Below are positions 49,829 to 58,092 of a stretch of 64,000 bases of DNA, one piece after another. The notes beneath the pieces were generated by a model that did not search any database, was not told the DNA's origin, and saw nothing but the letters and a program-made list of their open reading frames with translations. The stretch's first letter is position 1, and each line of letters begins with the position of its first letter. The DNA comes from Pseudomonadota bacterium (GTDB taxonomy: Bacteria; Pseudomonadota; Alphaproteobacteria; Rhizobiales; Beijerinckiaceae), in contig JAEWKH010000071.1 in the NCBI GenBank assembly GCA_023386155.1, positions 1 through 64,000 of the forward strand. The letters are read 5' to 3'. Both the position numbers and the translations under genes were made by a program.

Positions 49829-50599
49829 ATGAATCCGGACCTGCAGGACCTCAAGGCCAAGGCGCTGGCGATCCATCGGCGCCTCTGCGAGGTCTATGAC
49901 TGCCCGGTTCCGTATTTTCATTCCTTCGATCCGCTGAGCGAGCTGGTTTCCTCTCTCCTCTCCCATCGCACCCGCAACGCGGATTCCGGCCGCGCCTTCA
50001 AGGCCCTCAGGGCACGCTACGCCGATTGGCGCGCGATGATGAGCGCGCCCGCTGAGGACGTGGAGGCGACGATCGCGGGGGTGACCTGGCCGGAGCAGAA
50101 GGCGCCGCGCCTGCAGGCGGTGCTGCGCGCCATCGACGAGCGGCATGGCAGCCTCGCGCTGGATTTCCTCGGCGCCATGCCGGTCGAGGAGGCGAGGGCG
50201 TGGCTCGAAAGCATTCCAGGGATCGGCCCGAAGACGAGCGCGGCGGTGCTGTCGTTCTCGCTGCTGCGGAAAGCCGCCCTTCCCGTCGACAGCCATCATC
50301 ACCGCGTCGCGCAGCGCACCGGGCTCATCCCGCAATCGATGGCCGTCGGGCCGTCTCACGCGACACTCGCCGCCCTGCTGCCGGAGGATTGGGACGCCCA
50401 GGCGGTCTATGACCATCACGAGGTCATGATGCTGCACGGCCAGCGCTGCTGCTTCTTCAAGAGCCCGGCCTGCGGACGCTGCGCGATCCTCGATCTCTGT
50501 CCGACCGGGCAGGGGCGTGCGGAAGCCGGACGCCCCGTTGCCCTGAAGCCCGAAAGCATTCCGGAGGAGCATGGGTCCTCACGTTCCCGCGAGAGATAG
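49829..50599 (+). CDS. Endonuclease III-like HhH-GPD DNA glycosylase
   Basis: 256 aa from the ATG at 49829 (GGGG upstream; the 35 codons before it are repeat sequence). The HhH-GPD fold has IPGIGPKTSAAVLSFSLLRKAALPVDSHHHRV (about residues 130-160), carrying the Lys and the catalytic Asp. The [4Fe-4S] motif C-x6-C-x2-C-x5-C is at CFFKSPACGRCAILDLC (about 210-227). Unusual for Nth is the longer N-terminal region (YFHSFDPLSELVSSLLSHRT). It probably belongs to the Nth-like clade that repairs oxidised or mismatched bases rather than being canonical Nth. Confidence 0.85.
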   Translation: MNPDLQDLKAKALAIHRRLCEVYDCPVPYFHSFDPLSELVSSLLSHRTRNADSGRAFKALRARYADWRAMMSAPAEDVEATIAGVTWPEQKAPRLQAVLRAIDERHGSLALDFLGAMPVEEARAWLESIPGIGPKTSAAVLSFSLLRKAALPVDSHHHRVAQRTGLIPQSMAVGPSHATLAALLPEDWDAQAVYDHHEVMMLHGQRCCFFKSPACGRCAILDLCPTGQGRAEAGRPVALKPESIPEEHGSSRSRER

Positions 50600-50671
50600 A
50601 CCGAAATTCCTCGAAAAGGGAACGACCGGCGGGTCCCCGGCGTTCGCCCCCACGATCGGAGGAGTTTGCTC

Positions 50672-51163
50672 ATGCGTAAGTTCATCCTGGCTGCCGCTGT
50701 CACGGCAGCCTTCGGCCTCGCCGCTCCGGCTTCTGCCGCCGAGGTGCGGACCACCCCGCTTCATGCCCTCGCCGCCGCGGTACAGAACGGTGACGTGAAC
50801 GTCACCTACGTGCAGGATTACTATCGTCCTCGCGGCGTCCGGAACAATTATCGTGCCGCTCGCCGTTACGCGGGGCCCGGCCGCTATTATCGCGGCGACC
50901 CGCGCTACGTGCAGCGTCGCTATTATGGCCCCGGCCGCTACGGCTATTACGGGCCCCGCTATTACCGCCGCGATTACGGCTCGGCCGCAGCAGCGGGCGC
51001 CCTCGGCCTTGCGACCGGCGCCATCGTCGGCGGCGCCATCGCCCAGTCCCAGGCTGCCCCGGTCTATCAGGGCAACGCCTATTGCGCCCAGCGCTTCCGG
51101 TCCTACGACCCGGCTTCGGGCACCTATCTGGGCTATGACGGTCGGCGCCATCCCTGCCCGTAA
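50672..51163 (+). CDS. Secreted Tyr/Arg-rich protein with BA14K-like C-terminus
   Basis: 163 aa from the ATG at 50672 (GGAGG site). Signal peptide MRKFILAAAVTAAFGLAAPASA. The mature protein is full of Tyr, Arg and Gly (RYYRGDPRYVQRRYYGPGRYG), contains a Gly/Ala-rich hydrophobic segment (about 108-130, ALGLATGAIVGGAIAQ) and ends in AYCAQRFRSYDPASGTYLGYDGRRHPCP, the BA14K domain pattern (longer than 20 in the protein; key residues C, Y and DG). BA14K is an immunoreactive rhizobial/Brucella envelope protein. A terminator follows. Confidence 0.85.
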   Translation: MRKFILAAAVTAAFGLAAPASAAEVRTTPLHALAAAVQNGDVNVTYVQDYYRPRGVRNNYRAARRYAGPGRYYRGDPRYVQRRYYGPGRYGYYGPRYYRRDYGSAAAAGALGLATGAIVGGAIAQSQAAPVYQGNAYCAQRFRSYDPASGTYLGYDGRRHPCP

Positions 51164-51185
51164 GACGGGCGAAGGATCAAAGAAC

Positions 51186-51214
51186 GAAGCGGGCCATTCG
51201 GCCCGCTTCTTTTT
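51186..51214 (+). terminator. Rho-independent terminator of the BA14K-like gene
   Basis: GAAGCGGGCC, loop ATTC, GGCCCGCTTC, then TTTTT. A perfect 10-bp stem 22 bases beyond the stop codon. Confidence 0.95.
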
Positions 51215-51230
51215 CGAGGATGTCGGAAGC

Positions 51231-51581
51231 TTACTTCGCCGCGATGACGGCGATCTCGACCTTGAAGGCCGGCGCCGCGAGCTTCGCCTCGACGGTCGCG
51301 CGGGCAGGGGTGTTGCCGGCCGAGACCCAGGCATCCCACACGGCGTTCATCTCCTGGAACGTGCCCATGTCGGTGAGCCAGATATTGGCCATCAGGATCT
51401 TCGACTTGTCGGTTCCGGCCTCGGCCAGAAGGCTGTCGATGATCGAGAGGATCTCCTTCGTCTGCTCGGTGACGCTTTGCCCGGCGGTCTGGTTGGCGAC
51501 CTGGCCGGCGAGATAGACCGTGTTGCCGTGAACGACGGCGCCGCTCATGCGCGGACCGGGCTTGATGCGTTGGATCGTCAT
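51231..51581 (-). CDS. RidA family protein (imine/enamine deaminase)
   Basis: 116 aa. Small trimeric fold; RidA hydrolyses reactive enamine intermediates. Start MTIQRIKPGPRMSGAVVHGNTVYLAGQVA, with TKEILSIIDSLLAEAG, DMGTFQEMNAVWDAW and PARATVEAKLAAPAFKVEI; the Arg in PARATVE is the conserved substrate Arg. It may be of the RidA-2-like type with a shortened N-terminus rather than canonical YjgF. It converges with the BA14K-like gene. Confidence 0.92.
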   Translation of the reverse strand: MTIQRIKPGPRMSGAVVHGNTVYLAGQVANQTAGQSVTEQTKEILSIIDSLLAEAGTDKSKILMANIWLTDMGTFQEMNAVWDAWVSAGNTPARATVEAKLAAPAFKVEIAVIAAK

Positions 51582-51662
51582 GGAATGTCCTTGTGCCTTT
51601 TTCCGGAACAGGTGAGATCTGCCTTTTCGGGGGCAGGGGGCTTCAGGTCAAGAGCATCGGTA

Positions 51663-52277
51663 TCAGTAGAGAGTCGTACGCTGCCGTTCCGGCAGCGCCC
51701 TGTCGTAGGCTTCCCCCCCCGCCTGGTTGTCCGACAGGGCCGCGAGGATCTGGCCGGCGCTCGGCAGGGAGCTCCGCGCCACGTGCCTGTCCGGGTTCCA
51801 CAATTCCGAGCGCAGGATCGCGCGGGCGCATTGGAAAAAGACCGCTTCCACCGCGATCGTGATCACCGATCTCGGGGCCTTGCCGTCGACGGCGAAGCTC
51901 TCGAGCAGGGCGGGCTCGACCGAGATCGCCGCTCGGCCGTTGACCCGCAGGGTCTCGCCGATGCCGGGAATCAGGAACAGCAGGGCAATTTGGGGATCGC
52001 GCACGATGTTGCGCAGCGAATCGATCCGGTTGTTGCCCCGCCGGTCCGGCAGCAGCAGGGTTTTCTCGTCCTGGACCCGCACGAAGCCCGGCCCGTCGCC
52101 GCGTGGGGAGCAGTCGAGCCCCTCCGGCCCGCGCGTCGCCAGCGCCACGAAGGGCGCGGCCGCGATGAAGGCGCGGTACGCGGGAACGACGCGGTCCGTT
52201 TCCTTCAGGAGCGACGCCGCGCCGACCTCGCCATAGAGCGATTCGAGTTCCGTGAGGCTGTTGATGATGTGGGACAT
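51663..52277 (-). CDS. Pyridoxamine 5'-phosphate oxidase-like FMN-binding protein
   Basis: 204 aa from the ATG at 52277 (MSHIINSLTELESLYG); an ORF start at 52334 is less likely. PPOX split-barrel fold, of the MSMEG_1061 subfamily: FIAAAPFVALATRGPEGLDCSPRGDGPGFVRV, LLLPDRRGNNRIDSLRNIV and LLFLIPGIGETLRVNGRA. FMN- or F420-dependent reductase; substrate unknown. The C-terminus has a CARAI helix. Confidence 0.9.
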   Translation of the reverse strand: MSHIINSLTELESLYGEVGAASLLKETDRVVPAYRAFIAAAPFVALATRGPEGLDCSPRGDGPGFVRVQDEKTLLLPDRRGNNRIDSLRNIVRDPQIALLFLIPGIGETLRVNGRAAISVEPALLESFAVDGKAPRSVITIAVEAVFFQCARAILRSELWNPDRHVARSSLPSAGQILAALSDNQAGGEAYDRALPERQRTTLY

Positions 52278-52356
52278 GATTCGCGCCGTGATCCTGACGC
52301 CCCCTGACTGACACGAAAGGGCAGGATTGATCAAAGGGCTTCCGCTTCAGGTTACG

Positions 52357-52545
52357 TCAACGTCCTCGGGAGAATGCGTTATAATGAAAAATATAACCGC
52401 CGAACGCTGTGCTCTCCGCCTCACGCGCGTCTCGTTCTGCGTCCACATCCACCTGGACGACGAACTCAGCCTCGATGCGTGACGTGGCTGTGCCGGGATT
52501 TTCCGAATGTGGCTTGAGCAGAAACTGATGAACAGCAGGCCTCAC
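52357..52545 (-). CDS. Possible 62-aa hypothetical protein
   Basis: GTG start at 52545, with GTGA overlapping the stop of the upstream hypothetical gene by 4 bases, suggesting translational coupling. The sequence RPAVHQFLLKPHSENPGTAT with a later acidic segment and FGGYIFHYNAF has no recognisable domain. No independent ribosome-binding site. Only the overlap supports it. Confidence 0.35.
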   Translation of the reverse strand: MRPAVHQFLLKPHSENPGTATSRIEAEFVVQVDVDAERDAREAESTAFGGYIFHYNAFSRGR

Positions 52546-52913
52546 TTGGAACGATCAACAAAGACTCTATTCCAATAATCCAGGCCTGTTTCCTGATCCA
52601 ACGTCACCATACCCGCATGAGATTCAACCCAGGCAAACCTGACAGTGTCTTGAATATCCGGCTTACTTTCAGGCACCTCGGCACAAAGCACCACGTGTAC
52701 ATGACGGAAATCGGTCGAATCAGCATAACGATTTGACAGGTACAGATGGTTGCCCGTCACTCCTTTAAGGGTCAAAGGAGCGTCGAGGCGTACGAGCACG
52801 CCATGAGGAGACATTTTCTCAACGACGCCTTCGTATCCGATCCCGCTCTGCAACCATAGTGGGTCCATATCGTAGCCGCCAAATATGAAAACCCGATCAT
52901 TGAGACTGACCAT
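52542..52913 (-). CDS. Hypothetical protein with beta-rich N-terminus
   Basis: 123 aa from the ATG at 52913. A TTG at 52943 would lie in the T-tract of the pnp terminator and is unlikely. The sequence begins MVSLNDRVFIFGGYDMDPLWL and contains GYEGVVEKMSPHGVLVRLDAP, compatible with a small SH3/OB-like barrel, then HVHVVLCAEVPES. No family recognised. It is much less G+C-rich than flanking genes, suggesting foreign origin. An overlapping 62-aa ORF follows. Confidence 0.6.
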   Translation of the reverse strand: MVSLNDRVFIFGGYDMDPLWLQSGIGYEGVVEKMSPHGVLVRLDAPLTLKGVTGNHLYLSNRYADSTDFRHVHVVLCAEVPESKPDIQDTVRFAWVESHAGMVTLDQETGLDYWNRVFVDRSK

Positions 52914-52941
52914 GAAGAGGCTCTCGTTCGGAACTGGATTC

Positions 52942-52975
52942 AAAAAAACCCTCGCATCGTAAGATGCGAGGGTTT
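52942..52975. terminator. Bidirectional terminator after pnp
   Basis: A 13-bp stem AAACCCTCGCATC / GATGCGAGGGTTT with loop GTAA, followed on the minus strand by a T-run (A's at 52942-52948 on plus). It ends the pnp transcript, 22 bases past its stop. Confidence 0.9.
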
Positions 52976-52997
52976 GTTTTTGTACGAAGCGCTTGGC

Positions 52998-55172
52998 TTA
53001 CTCCCCGGCCGCCTTCTGCTGATCGCGCTGGGCGCGCTCGGCGTCGCGTTCGGCCTTGAGCTGTTCGGTGATGTCCTCGCCGGTCTCCTGGTTGACGACC
53101 TTCATGGAGAGGCGGACCTTGCCGCGCTCGTCCATGCCGAGGAACTTCACCTTCACCTTGTCGCCTTCCTTGACCACGTCCGTCACCTTGCCGACGCGGT
53201 TCTTGGCGAGTTCGGAGATGTGCACGAGGCCGTCGCGGGAACCGAAGAAGTTCACGAAGGCGCCGAATTCCATCACCTTCACGACCGTGCCCTCGTAGAT
53301 CACGTTGACCTCGGGCTCGGCGACGATGGAACGGATCCAGTTATAGGCCGCCTTGATCGACTTGCCGTCGGCCGACGCGATCTTGATGAGGCCGTCGTCG
53401 TTGATGTCGATCTTCGCGCCGGTCTTCTCCACGATCTCGCGGATGACCTTGCCGCCCGAGCCGATGACTTCGCGGATCTTGTCGACCGGGATCTGCATGG
53501 TCTCGATGCGCGGGGCATGCTCGCCGAGCTCGGCGCGCGGCGCCGTCAGGGCCTTGTTCATCTCGGCGAGGATGTGCGTGCGGCCGGCCTGAGCCTGCTC
53601 GAGCGCAACGCGCATGATCTCCTCGGTGATGCCGGCTATCTTGATGTCCATCTGGAGCGAGGTGATGCCCTGCTCCGTTCCGGCCACCTTGAAGTCCATG
53701 TCGCCGAGATGATCCTCGTCGCCGAGGATGTCGGACAGGACCGCGAAGCGCTCACCTTCGAGGATGAGGCCCATGGCGATGCCCGCCACCGGACGGCGCA
53801 GGGGAACGCCCGCATCCATCAGCGCCAGCGAGGCGCCGCAGACGGAAGCCATCGACGAGGAGCCGTTCGATTCGGTGATCTCCGACACGACGCGGATCGT
53901 GTAGGGGAACTCGTGCGACGCCGGCAGCATCGGGTGAATCGCGCGCCAGGCGAGCTTGCCGTGGCCGATTTCGCGGCGGCCGGGCGAGCCCATGCGGCCC
54001 GTCTCACCGACGGAATAGGGCGGGAAGTTGTAGTGCAGCAGGAAGGTTTCCTTGCGGGTGCCTTCCAGCTCGTCGATGAACTGCTCGTCCTCGCCGGTGC
54101 CGAGCGTGGTCACGACCAGCGCCTGGGTCTCGCCGCGGGTGAAGACGGCCGAGCCGTGAGTGCGCGGCAGGACGCCGACTTCCGACAGGATCGGACGGAC
54201 GGTCTTGAGGTCGCGGCCGTCGATGCGGGAGCCCGTGTCGAGGATGTTCCAACGCACGATCTTGGCCTGGACTTCCTTGAAGACGGCCTTGACCTTCTCC
54301 GGATCGAACTTGGCTTCGCCCTCGGCGGGAACCAGCGCGTCCATCACCTTCGCCTTCACGGTGTCGACGGCGGCATAGCGGTCCTGCTTGCGGGTGATCT
54401 TGTAGGCTTCGCGCAGGTCCTTCTCGGCGATGTCGAGAACGGCCTTCTCCACCTCGGACACGTCGGCCGGCTGATAGTCGCGCGGCTCCTTGGCGGCCTT
54501 CTCGGCGAGGCGGATGATCGCCTCGATCACCGGCTGGAAGTGCTTGTGGCCGAACATCACGGCGCCGAGCATCACGTCCTCGGCCAGCTCCTTCGCCTCG
54601 GACTCGACCATGAGCACGGCGTCGGCGGTGCCGGCGACCACGAGGTCAAGGGAGGTCTGGTCCATCTCCTGGAGCGGCGGATTCAGCTTGTACTGGCCGC
54701 CGATATAGCCAACGCGGGCAGCGCCCACTGGCCCCATGAAGGGAACGCCGGAGAGGGTGAGGGCAGCGGAAGCCGCCACCATGCCGACGATGTCGGGATC
54801 ATTCTCGAGATCATGCGACAGCACGGTCACGACGACCTGGGTGTCGTTCCTGTAGCCCTCGACGAAAAGGGGGCGGATCGGGCGGTCGATGAGGCGGGAG
54901 ACCAGGGTCTCCTTCTCGGTCGGACGGCCTTCGCGCTTGAAATACCCGCCCGGGATGCGGCCGGCCGCATAGGTGCGCTCCTGGTAGTTCACCGTGAGCG
55001 GGAAGAAATCGATGCCGGCCTTCGGCTCCTTGGCCGACACGACGGTGGCGAGAACGGTGGTTTCACCGTAGGTGGCGACGACGGCGCCGTCGGCCTGGCG
55101 GGCCATCTTGCCCGTTTCGAGCACGAGCTTGCGCCCGGCCCAGATCAGTTCTTCGCGTTGAATATCGAACAT
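52998..55172 (-). CDS. pnp: Polyribonucleotide nucleotidyltransferase (PNPase)
   Basis: 724 aa. Phosphorolytic 3'-5' exoribonuclease of the degradosome. Two RNase PH domains (about residues 10-145 and 325-470; MARQADGAVVATYGETTVLATVVSA, then TRGETQALVVTTLGTG and the SMASVCGASLALMDAGVPL motif) are linked by a helical domain. KH (about 555-610, KIREVIGSGGKVIREIVEKTGAKI) and S1 (about 622-690, YEGTVVKVMEFGAFVNFFGSRDGLVHISEL) domains follow. It is downstream of rpsO, as in most bacteria. Confidence 0.98.
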   Translation of the reverse strand: MFDIQREELIWAGRKLVLETGKMARQADGAVVATYGETTVLATVVSAKEPKAGIDFFPLTVNYQERTYAAGRIPGGYFKREGRPTEKETLVSRLIDRPIRPLFVEGYRNDTQVVVTVLSHDLENDPDIVGMVAASAALTLSGVPFMGPVGAARVGYIGGQYKLNPPLQEMDQTSLDLVVAGTADAVLMVESEAKELAEDVMLGAVMFGHKHFQPVIEAIIRLAEKAAKEPRDYQPADVSEVEKAVLDIAEKDLREAYKITRKQDRYAAVDTVKAKVMDALVPAEGEAKFDPEKVKAVFKEVQAKIVRWNILDTGSRIDGRDLKTVRPILSEVGVLPRTHGSAVFTRGETQALVVTTLGTGEDEQFIDELEGTRKETFLLHYNFPPYSVGETGRMGSPGRREIGHGKLAWRAIHPMLPASHEFPYTIRVVSEITESNGSSSMASVCGASLALMDAGVPLRRPVAGIAMGLILEGERFAVLSDILGDEDHLGDMDFKVAGTEQGITSLQMDIKIAGITEEIMRVALEQAQAGRTHILAEMNKALTAPRAELGEHAPRIETMQIPVDKIREVIGSGGKVIREIVEKTGAKIDINDDGLIKIASADGKSIKAAYNWIRSIVAEPEVNVIYEGTVVKVMEFGAFVNFFGSRDGLVHISELAKNRVGKVTDVVKEGDKVKVKFLGMDERGKVRLSMKVVNQETGEDITEQLKAERDAERAQRDQQKAAGE

Positions 55173-55341
55173 AGCGTGTCTTTCATGACAGCGGGGCGGG
55201 GGCTCGATGCCATGAGCAAGACGGCAAGAGGCTCGCCAGCGGGCAATCCCGCCTTACAAGCCCCTTGCGATCCTGCCATGGACATCGTGTCTGCCGCCTC
55301 CTTAGAAAACACCGGGGCTGAGAAGCCTCGCAGTGTTGGAG

Positions 55342-55369
55342 AAACCGTCCGGAGCCGGGCTCCGGACGG
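55342..55369 (-). terminator. Hairpin between rpsO and pnp
   Basis: A perfect 11-bp stem (CCGTCCGGAGC / GCTCCGGACGG, three-base loop) beginning 19 bases after the rpsO stop, with TTTC on the minus-strand exit side and T5 on the other side. It may be a partial terminator or, as in E. coli, an RNase III processing site for the rpsO-pnp transcript. Confidence 0.7.
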
Positions 55370-55387
55370 AAGTTTTTCAGGAAAAGC

Positions 55388-55657
55388 TTAGCGGCGGATG
55401 CCGAGCTTCTCGATCAGCGTGCGGTAGCGGCTCTCGTCCTTCTTCTTCAGATAGTCGAGAAGCGAACGGCGTGCCGACACCATCTTCAGAAGACCACGGC
55501 GGGAATGGTTGTCCTTCGTGTGGCTCTTGAAGTGGCCGGTCAGGTTGTTGATACGCTCGGTGAGAATGGCGACCTGCACCTCGGGGGAGCCGGTGTCGCC
55601 AGCCTTCTGGGCGAATTCCTTAACAAGCGCGTTCTTGCGCTCAGCCGTAATCGACAT
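55388..55657 (-). CDS. rpsO: 30S ribosomal protein S15
   Basis: 89 aa from the ATG at 55657 (AAGGA upstream). Starts SITAERKNALVKEFAQKAGDTGSPEVQVAILTERINNLTGH and has the conserved KDNHSRRGLLKMVSARRSLLDYLKKKD helix (residues about 41-70). Binds 16S rRNA early in 30S assembly. Neighbours pnp downstream and truB upstream, with a ferritin-like gene inserted on the other strand. Confidence 0.98.
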   Translation of the reverse strand: MSITAERKNALVKEFAQKAGDTGSPEVQVAILTERINNLTGHFKSHTKDNHSRRGLLKMVSARRSLLDYLKKKDESRYRTLIEKLGIRR

Positions 55658-55956
55658 CGTCAATCCTTTCAGGTTTGTTTTGTCAGGAGACCTTGACCTT
55701 TCAGGGCTTCAGGTCGGGGCATCCGGAAGGGCCGGGCCGGGATGTCGTCCAGCGCGGTCCGAGTTCGGACGCGTCTTTCGGGGCATGATCCTCGAAAAGA
55801 TGGCGCACCATACACGAAAAGCGCGCAAGCGCCAGAGAAATCATTTTTCCCAAGCATAGCAATGGGATGCGCCGTCCGGGCCCGGGCTCCGGCGGAACAT
55901 GTTCCCCCCGGCGGTGGTTGACGAGCCAGTCATCACTCACATGGAAAGCCCGCAGC

Positions 55957-56493
55957 ATGGTTGCCACCACAGCCGATCTGGCATCGTCCGAAACCGTCAA
56001 GAACATCTTCATCACCGGCGTCCAGAACGCCCATGCTCTCGAAAAGGAAGCCCTCCAGCTCATGCAGCGGCAGGTGGAGCGCTTCAAGAATTATCCGGAA
56101 ATGTCGCAGATCCTGCGCACCCATATCGCGGAGACCGAGGGGCAGGTCCGCCGCCTCGACGAGATCCTGCACACGTTCGGCGAGGACCGCTCGATCCTGA
56201 AGGACATGGCCACCCAGTTCATGGCCAACATGGCGGCCGCCGGCCACATGCCCATGGCCGACGAGGTGATCAAGAACACCTTCGCCAACCACGCCTTCGA
56301 GAATTTCGAGATCGCCGCCTATACGTCCCTGATCGCCATGGCCGAGGCATCCGGCCATCAGCGCTTCGTCCCCGCCCTCGAGGAAACCCTGCGCGAGGAG
56401 CAGAAGACCGCCCAGCTGATCCGCGACCAGATCGTGCCGATCACGCAGAAATACCTGATGCGCGAGGCGCAGGGGCTGAAGGCGGACCGGTAG
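55957..56493 (+). CDS. Ferritin-like DUF892 protein (YciE/YciF type)
   Basis: 178 aa from the ATG at 55957. Four-helix ferritin-like bundle with metal-ligand residues: E in NAHALEKEALQLM, the EGQVRRLDEIL helix (E and H in HIAETEGQ), and later NFEIAAYTSLIAMAEASGHQ and ALEETLREEQKTAQLI. The family is stress-induced and of unclear chemistry. It is on the plus strand between rpsO and truB, interrupting the usual truB-rpsO order. Confidence 0.88.
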   Translation: MVATTADLASSETVKNIFITGVQNAHALEKEALQLMQRQVERFKNYPEMSQILRTHIAETEGQVRRLDEILHTFGEDRSILKDMATQFMANMAAAGHMPMADEVIKNTFANHAFENFEIAAYTSLIAMAEASGHQRFVPALEETLREEQKTAQLIRDQIVPITQKYLMREAQGLKADR

Positions 56494-56513
56494 GGCCTAC
56501 CTCGGATACTCTC

Positions 56514-56556
56514 ACGTCATGGCTGTCCCTGGATCAAGTCCGGGGATGGCCATTCC
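56514..56556. repeat. GTCATGGCTGTCCC...GGGGATGGCCAT palindrome
   Basis: A REP-like palindrome (GTCATGGC and GATGGCCAT, plus TCCCTGGAT / GTCCGGGGA arms) after truB, similar to elements at 48304 and 57973. Confidence 0.55.
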
Positions 56557-56582
56557 GTTTGGGGGAGCGCAGCGTTCTGGCC

Positions 56583-57503
56583 TCAACCGCCCAGATTGAA
56601 CACCCGGTGCGGAACGAGTTCGCCGCGTTCCACGTCGCCGACGGCGATGAGGATCCCGTTGCAGGTGGCATAGACCTTGCCGGACAGGGGCGCCTCGCGG
56701 CCGCGCAGGATGATCGACTGGCCCCGCATCAGGCGGCCGGCCATATCCCGGCTCACGGGAATCGAGGGGATCTCGCTCAAGGCGATCTCGACCGGGCGGA
56801 GCGCCGCCGGATCGGTGGCGACCGCATCCACCGTGACGGCATCCTGTTCGGTGAACGGGCCGACGCGCGTGCGCCGCAGGGCCGCCACATGGCCGAGGCA
56901 GCCGAGGGCACGGCCGAGGTCGCGCGCGATGGCGCGCACATAGGTGCCCTTGCCGCAATCGGCTTCGATCACCGAGCGGTTGCCGGCATGGTGGACCAGG
57001 GACAGGCGGTCGATCTCCACCGTGCGCGGCTGGAGTTCCACCGCTTCGCCGTCCCGGGCGAGGTCGTAGGCGCGCTCTCCCTGGATCTTGATGGCGGAAA
57101 AGCGCGGCGGCACCTGCTGGACCTGGCCGGTGAAGCGGGGCAGGAGGGCCTCGATCTCGGCCGGGTCCGGCAACCTGTCGGTCCGCTCGACCACGTCGCC
57201 CTCGGTATCGTCCGTGGTGGTCTCGGAGCCCCAGGCCACGGTGAACACGTAGGATTTGCGCCCGTCCATGACGAAGGGCACGGTCTTGGTCGCCTCGCCC
57301 AGCGCAATCGGCAGGATCCCCGAGGCGAGCGGATCGAGGGTGCCGGCATGGCCTGCCTTCTTGGCCGAGAGGCCTCGCTTCACCACCGCGACCGCGTGGG
57401 TCGAGGTCATGCCCACGCCCTTGTCGAGGATGATCCATCCATTGACGTCACGCTTCTTCGGACGGTCGCCGTGCGGCCTCCGCTGTGGGCGTTCTTCGCT
57501 CAT
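56583..57503 (-). CDS. truB: tRNA pseudouridine55 synthase
   Basis: 306 aa. Makes pseudouridine 55 in the T-loop. The catalytic Asp is in AGHAGTLDPLASGILPIALGEATK (about residue 51), followed by YVFTVAWGSETTTDDTEGDVV, PRFSAIKIQGERAYDLARDG and the C-terminal PUA-like part. N-terminus GWIILDKGVGMTSTHAVAVV is typical. Upstream are rbfA and infB in the standard order. C-terminal 15 residues are weakly conserved. Confidence 0.97.
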   Translation of the reverse strand: MSEERPQRRPHGDRPKKRDVNGWIILDKGVGMTSTHAVAVVKRGLSAKKAGHAGTLDPLASGILPIALGEATKTVPFVMDGRKSYVFTVAWGSETTTDDTEGDVVERTDRLPDPAEIEALLPRFTGQVQQVPPRFSAIKIQGERAYDLARDGEAVELQPRTVEIDRLSLVHHAGNRSVIEADCGKGTYVRAIARDLGRALGCLGHVAALRRTRVGPFTEQDAVTVDAVATDPAALRPVEIALSEIPSIPVSRDMAGRLMRGQSIILRGREAPLSGKVYATCNGILIAVGDVERGELVPHRVFNLGG

Positions 57504-57509
57504 CGCTTG

Positions 57510-57935
57510 CTACTCGCTGTCGTCGTCGGAGGTGTCGGTTTCCGGCTTGCCCGTGTCACGGGCCACGCGTTCCGAGCGCAGCAGCGCATCGATACGGGCC
57601 GCCTCGTCGAAGCTCTCGTCGCGGAGGAAGCGCAGGTCGGGCGCGAATTTCAGGTTCACCCGCCGGGCCACTTCCTGGCGCAGGATCTTCCTGTTCTTGT
57701 CGAGCGCCTTGAGCACGGCGTCCTCGTCCCGGCCGCCGAGCGGCATGACATAGGCGGTCGCGAGCTTCAGGTCGGGGGACATGCGCACTTCCGGGATGGT
57801 GACGACGTTGCGGGTCAGAACGTCGTCCCGCAGGTCGCCGCGGGAGAGAACCTCCGCGAGCGCATGACGGACGAGCTCGGCCACGCGCTGCTGGCGTTGG
57901 GAAGGCCCGGTGGTTTGTTCGAAACGTTTAGCCAT
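57510..57935 (-). CDS. rbfA: 30S ribosome-binding factor A
   Basis: 141 aa from the ATG at 57935 (GGAGAAG 5 bases upstream). KH-like fold for 16S maturation and cold adaptation. QRQQRVAELVRHALAEVLSRGDLRD, VTIPEVRMSPDLKLATAYVMPLGG and RRVNLKFAPDLRFLRDESFDEAARIDALL are family motifs. The acidic tail (TDTSDDDSE) is typical of Rhizobiales. It begins 6 bases upstream of truB. Confidence 0.96.
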   Translation of the reverse strand: MAKRFEQTTGPSQRQQRVAELVRHALAEVLSRGDLRDDVLTRNVVTIPEVRMSPDLKLATAYVMPLGGRDEDAVLKALDKNRKILRQEVARRVNLKFAPDLRFLRDESFDEAARIDALLRSERVARDTGKPETDTSDDDSE

Positions 57936-57972
57936 TTTACTTCTCCGGGATTGGACCGGATCACAAAGGGAT

Positions 57973-58058
57973 GTCATGGCCGGGCTTGTCCCGGCCGTCT
58001 CGGTCGAAGAGATGCGCGCCCATCAAAGCGAGATCACCGGGACGAGCCCGGTGATCTC
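57973..58058. repeat. REP-like palindromes between infB and rbfA
   Basis: Two inverted repeats: GTCATGGCCGGGCTTGTC CCGGCC (57973-57995) and GAGATCACCGGG, five bases, CCCGGTGATCTC (58030-58058, perfect 12-bp stem). No T-run follows. They may be a processing site separating infB from rbfA. Confidence 0.7.
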
Positions 58059-58092
58059 ACATTGTTCAGGGTCAGAAGGAGCGAAGCGGAGA

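Noticed and set aside
52974..55391. 805-codon open frame on the plus strand opposite pnp
   Set aside because: It is a shadow of pnp: the protein is Asp/His/Arg-rich without domains, has no start signal, and high G+C leaves antisense frames open.
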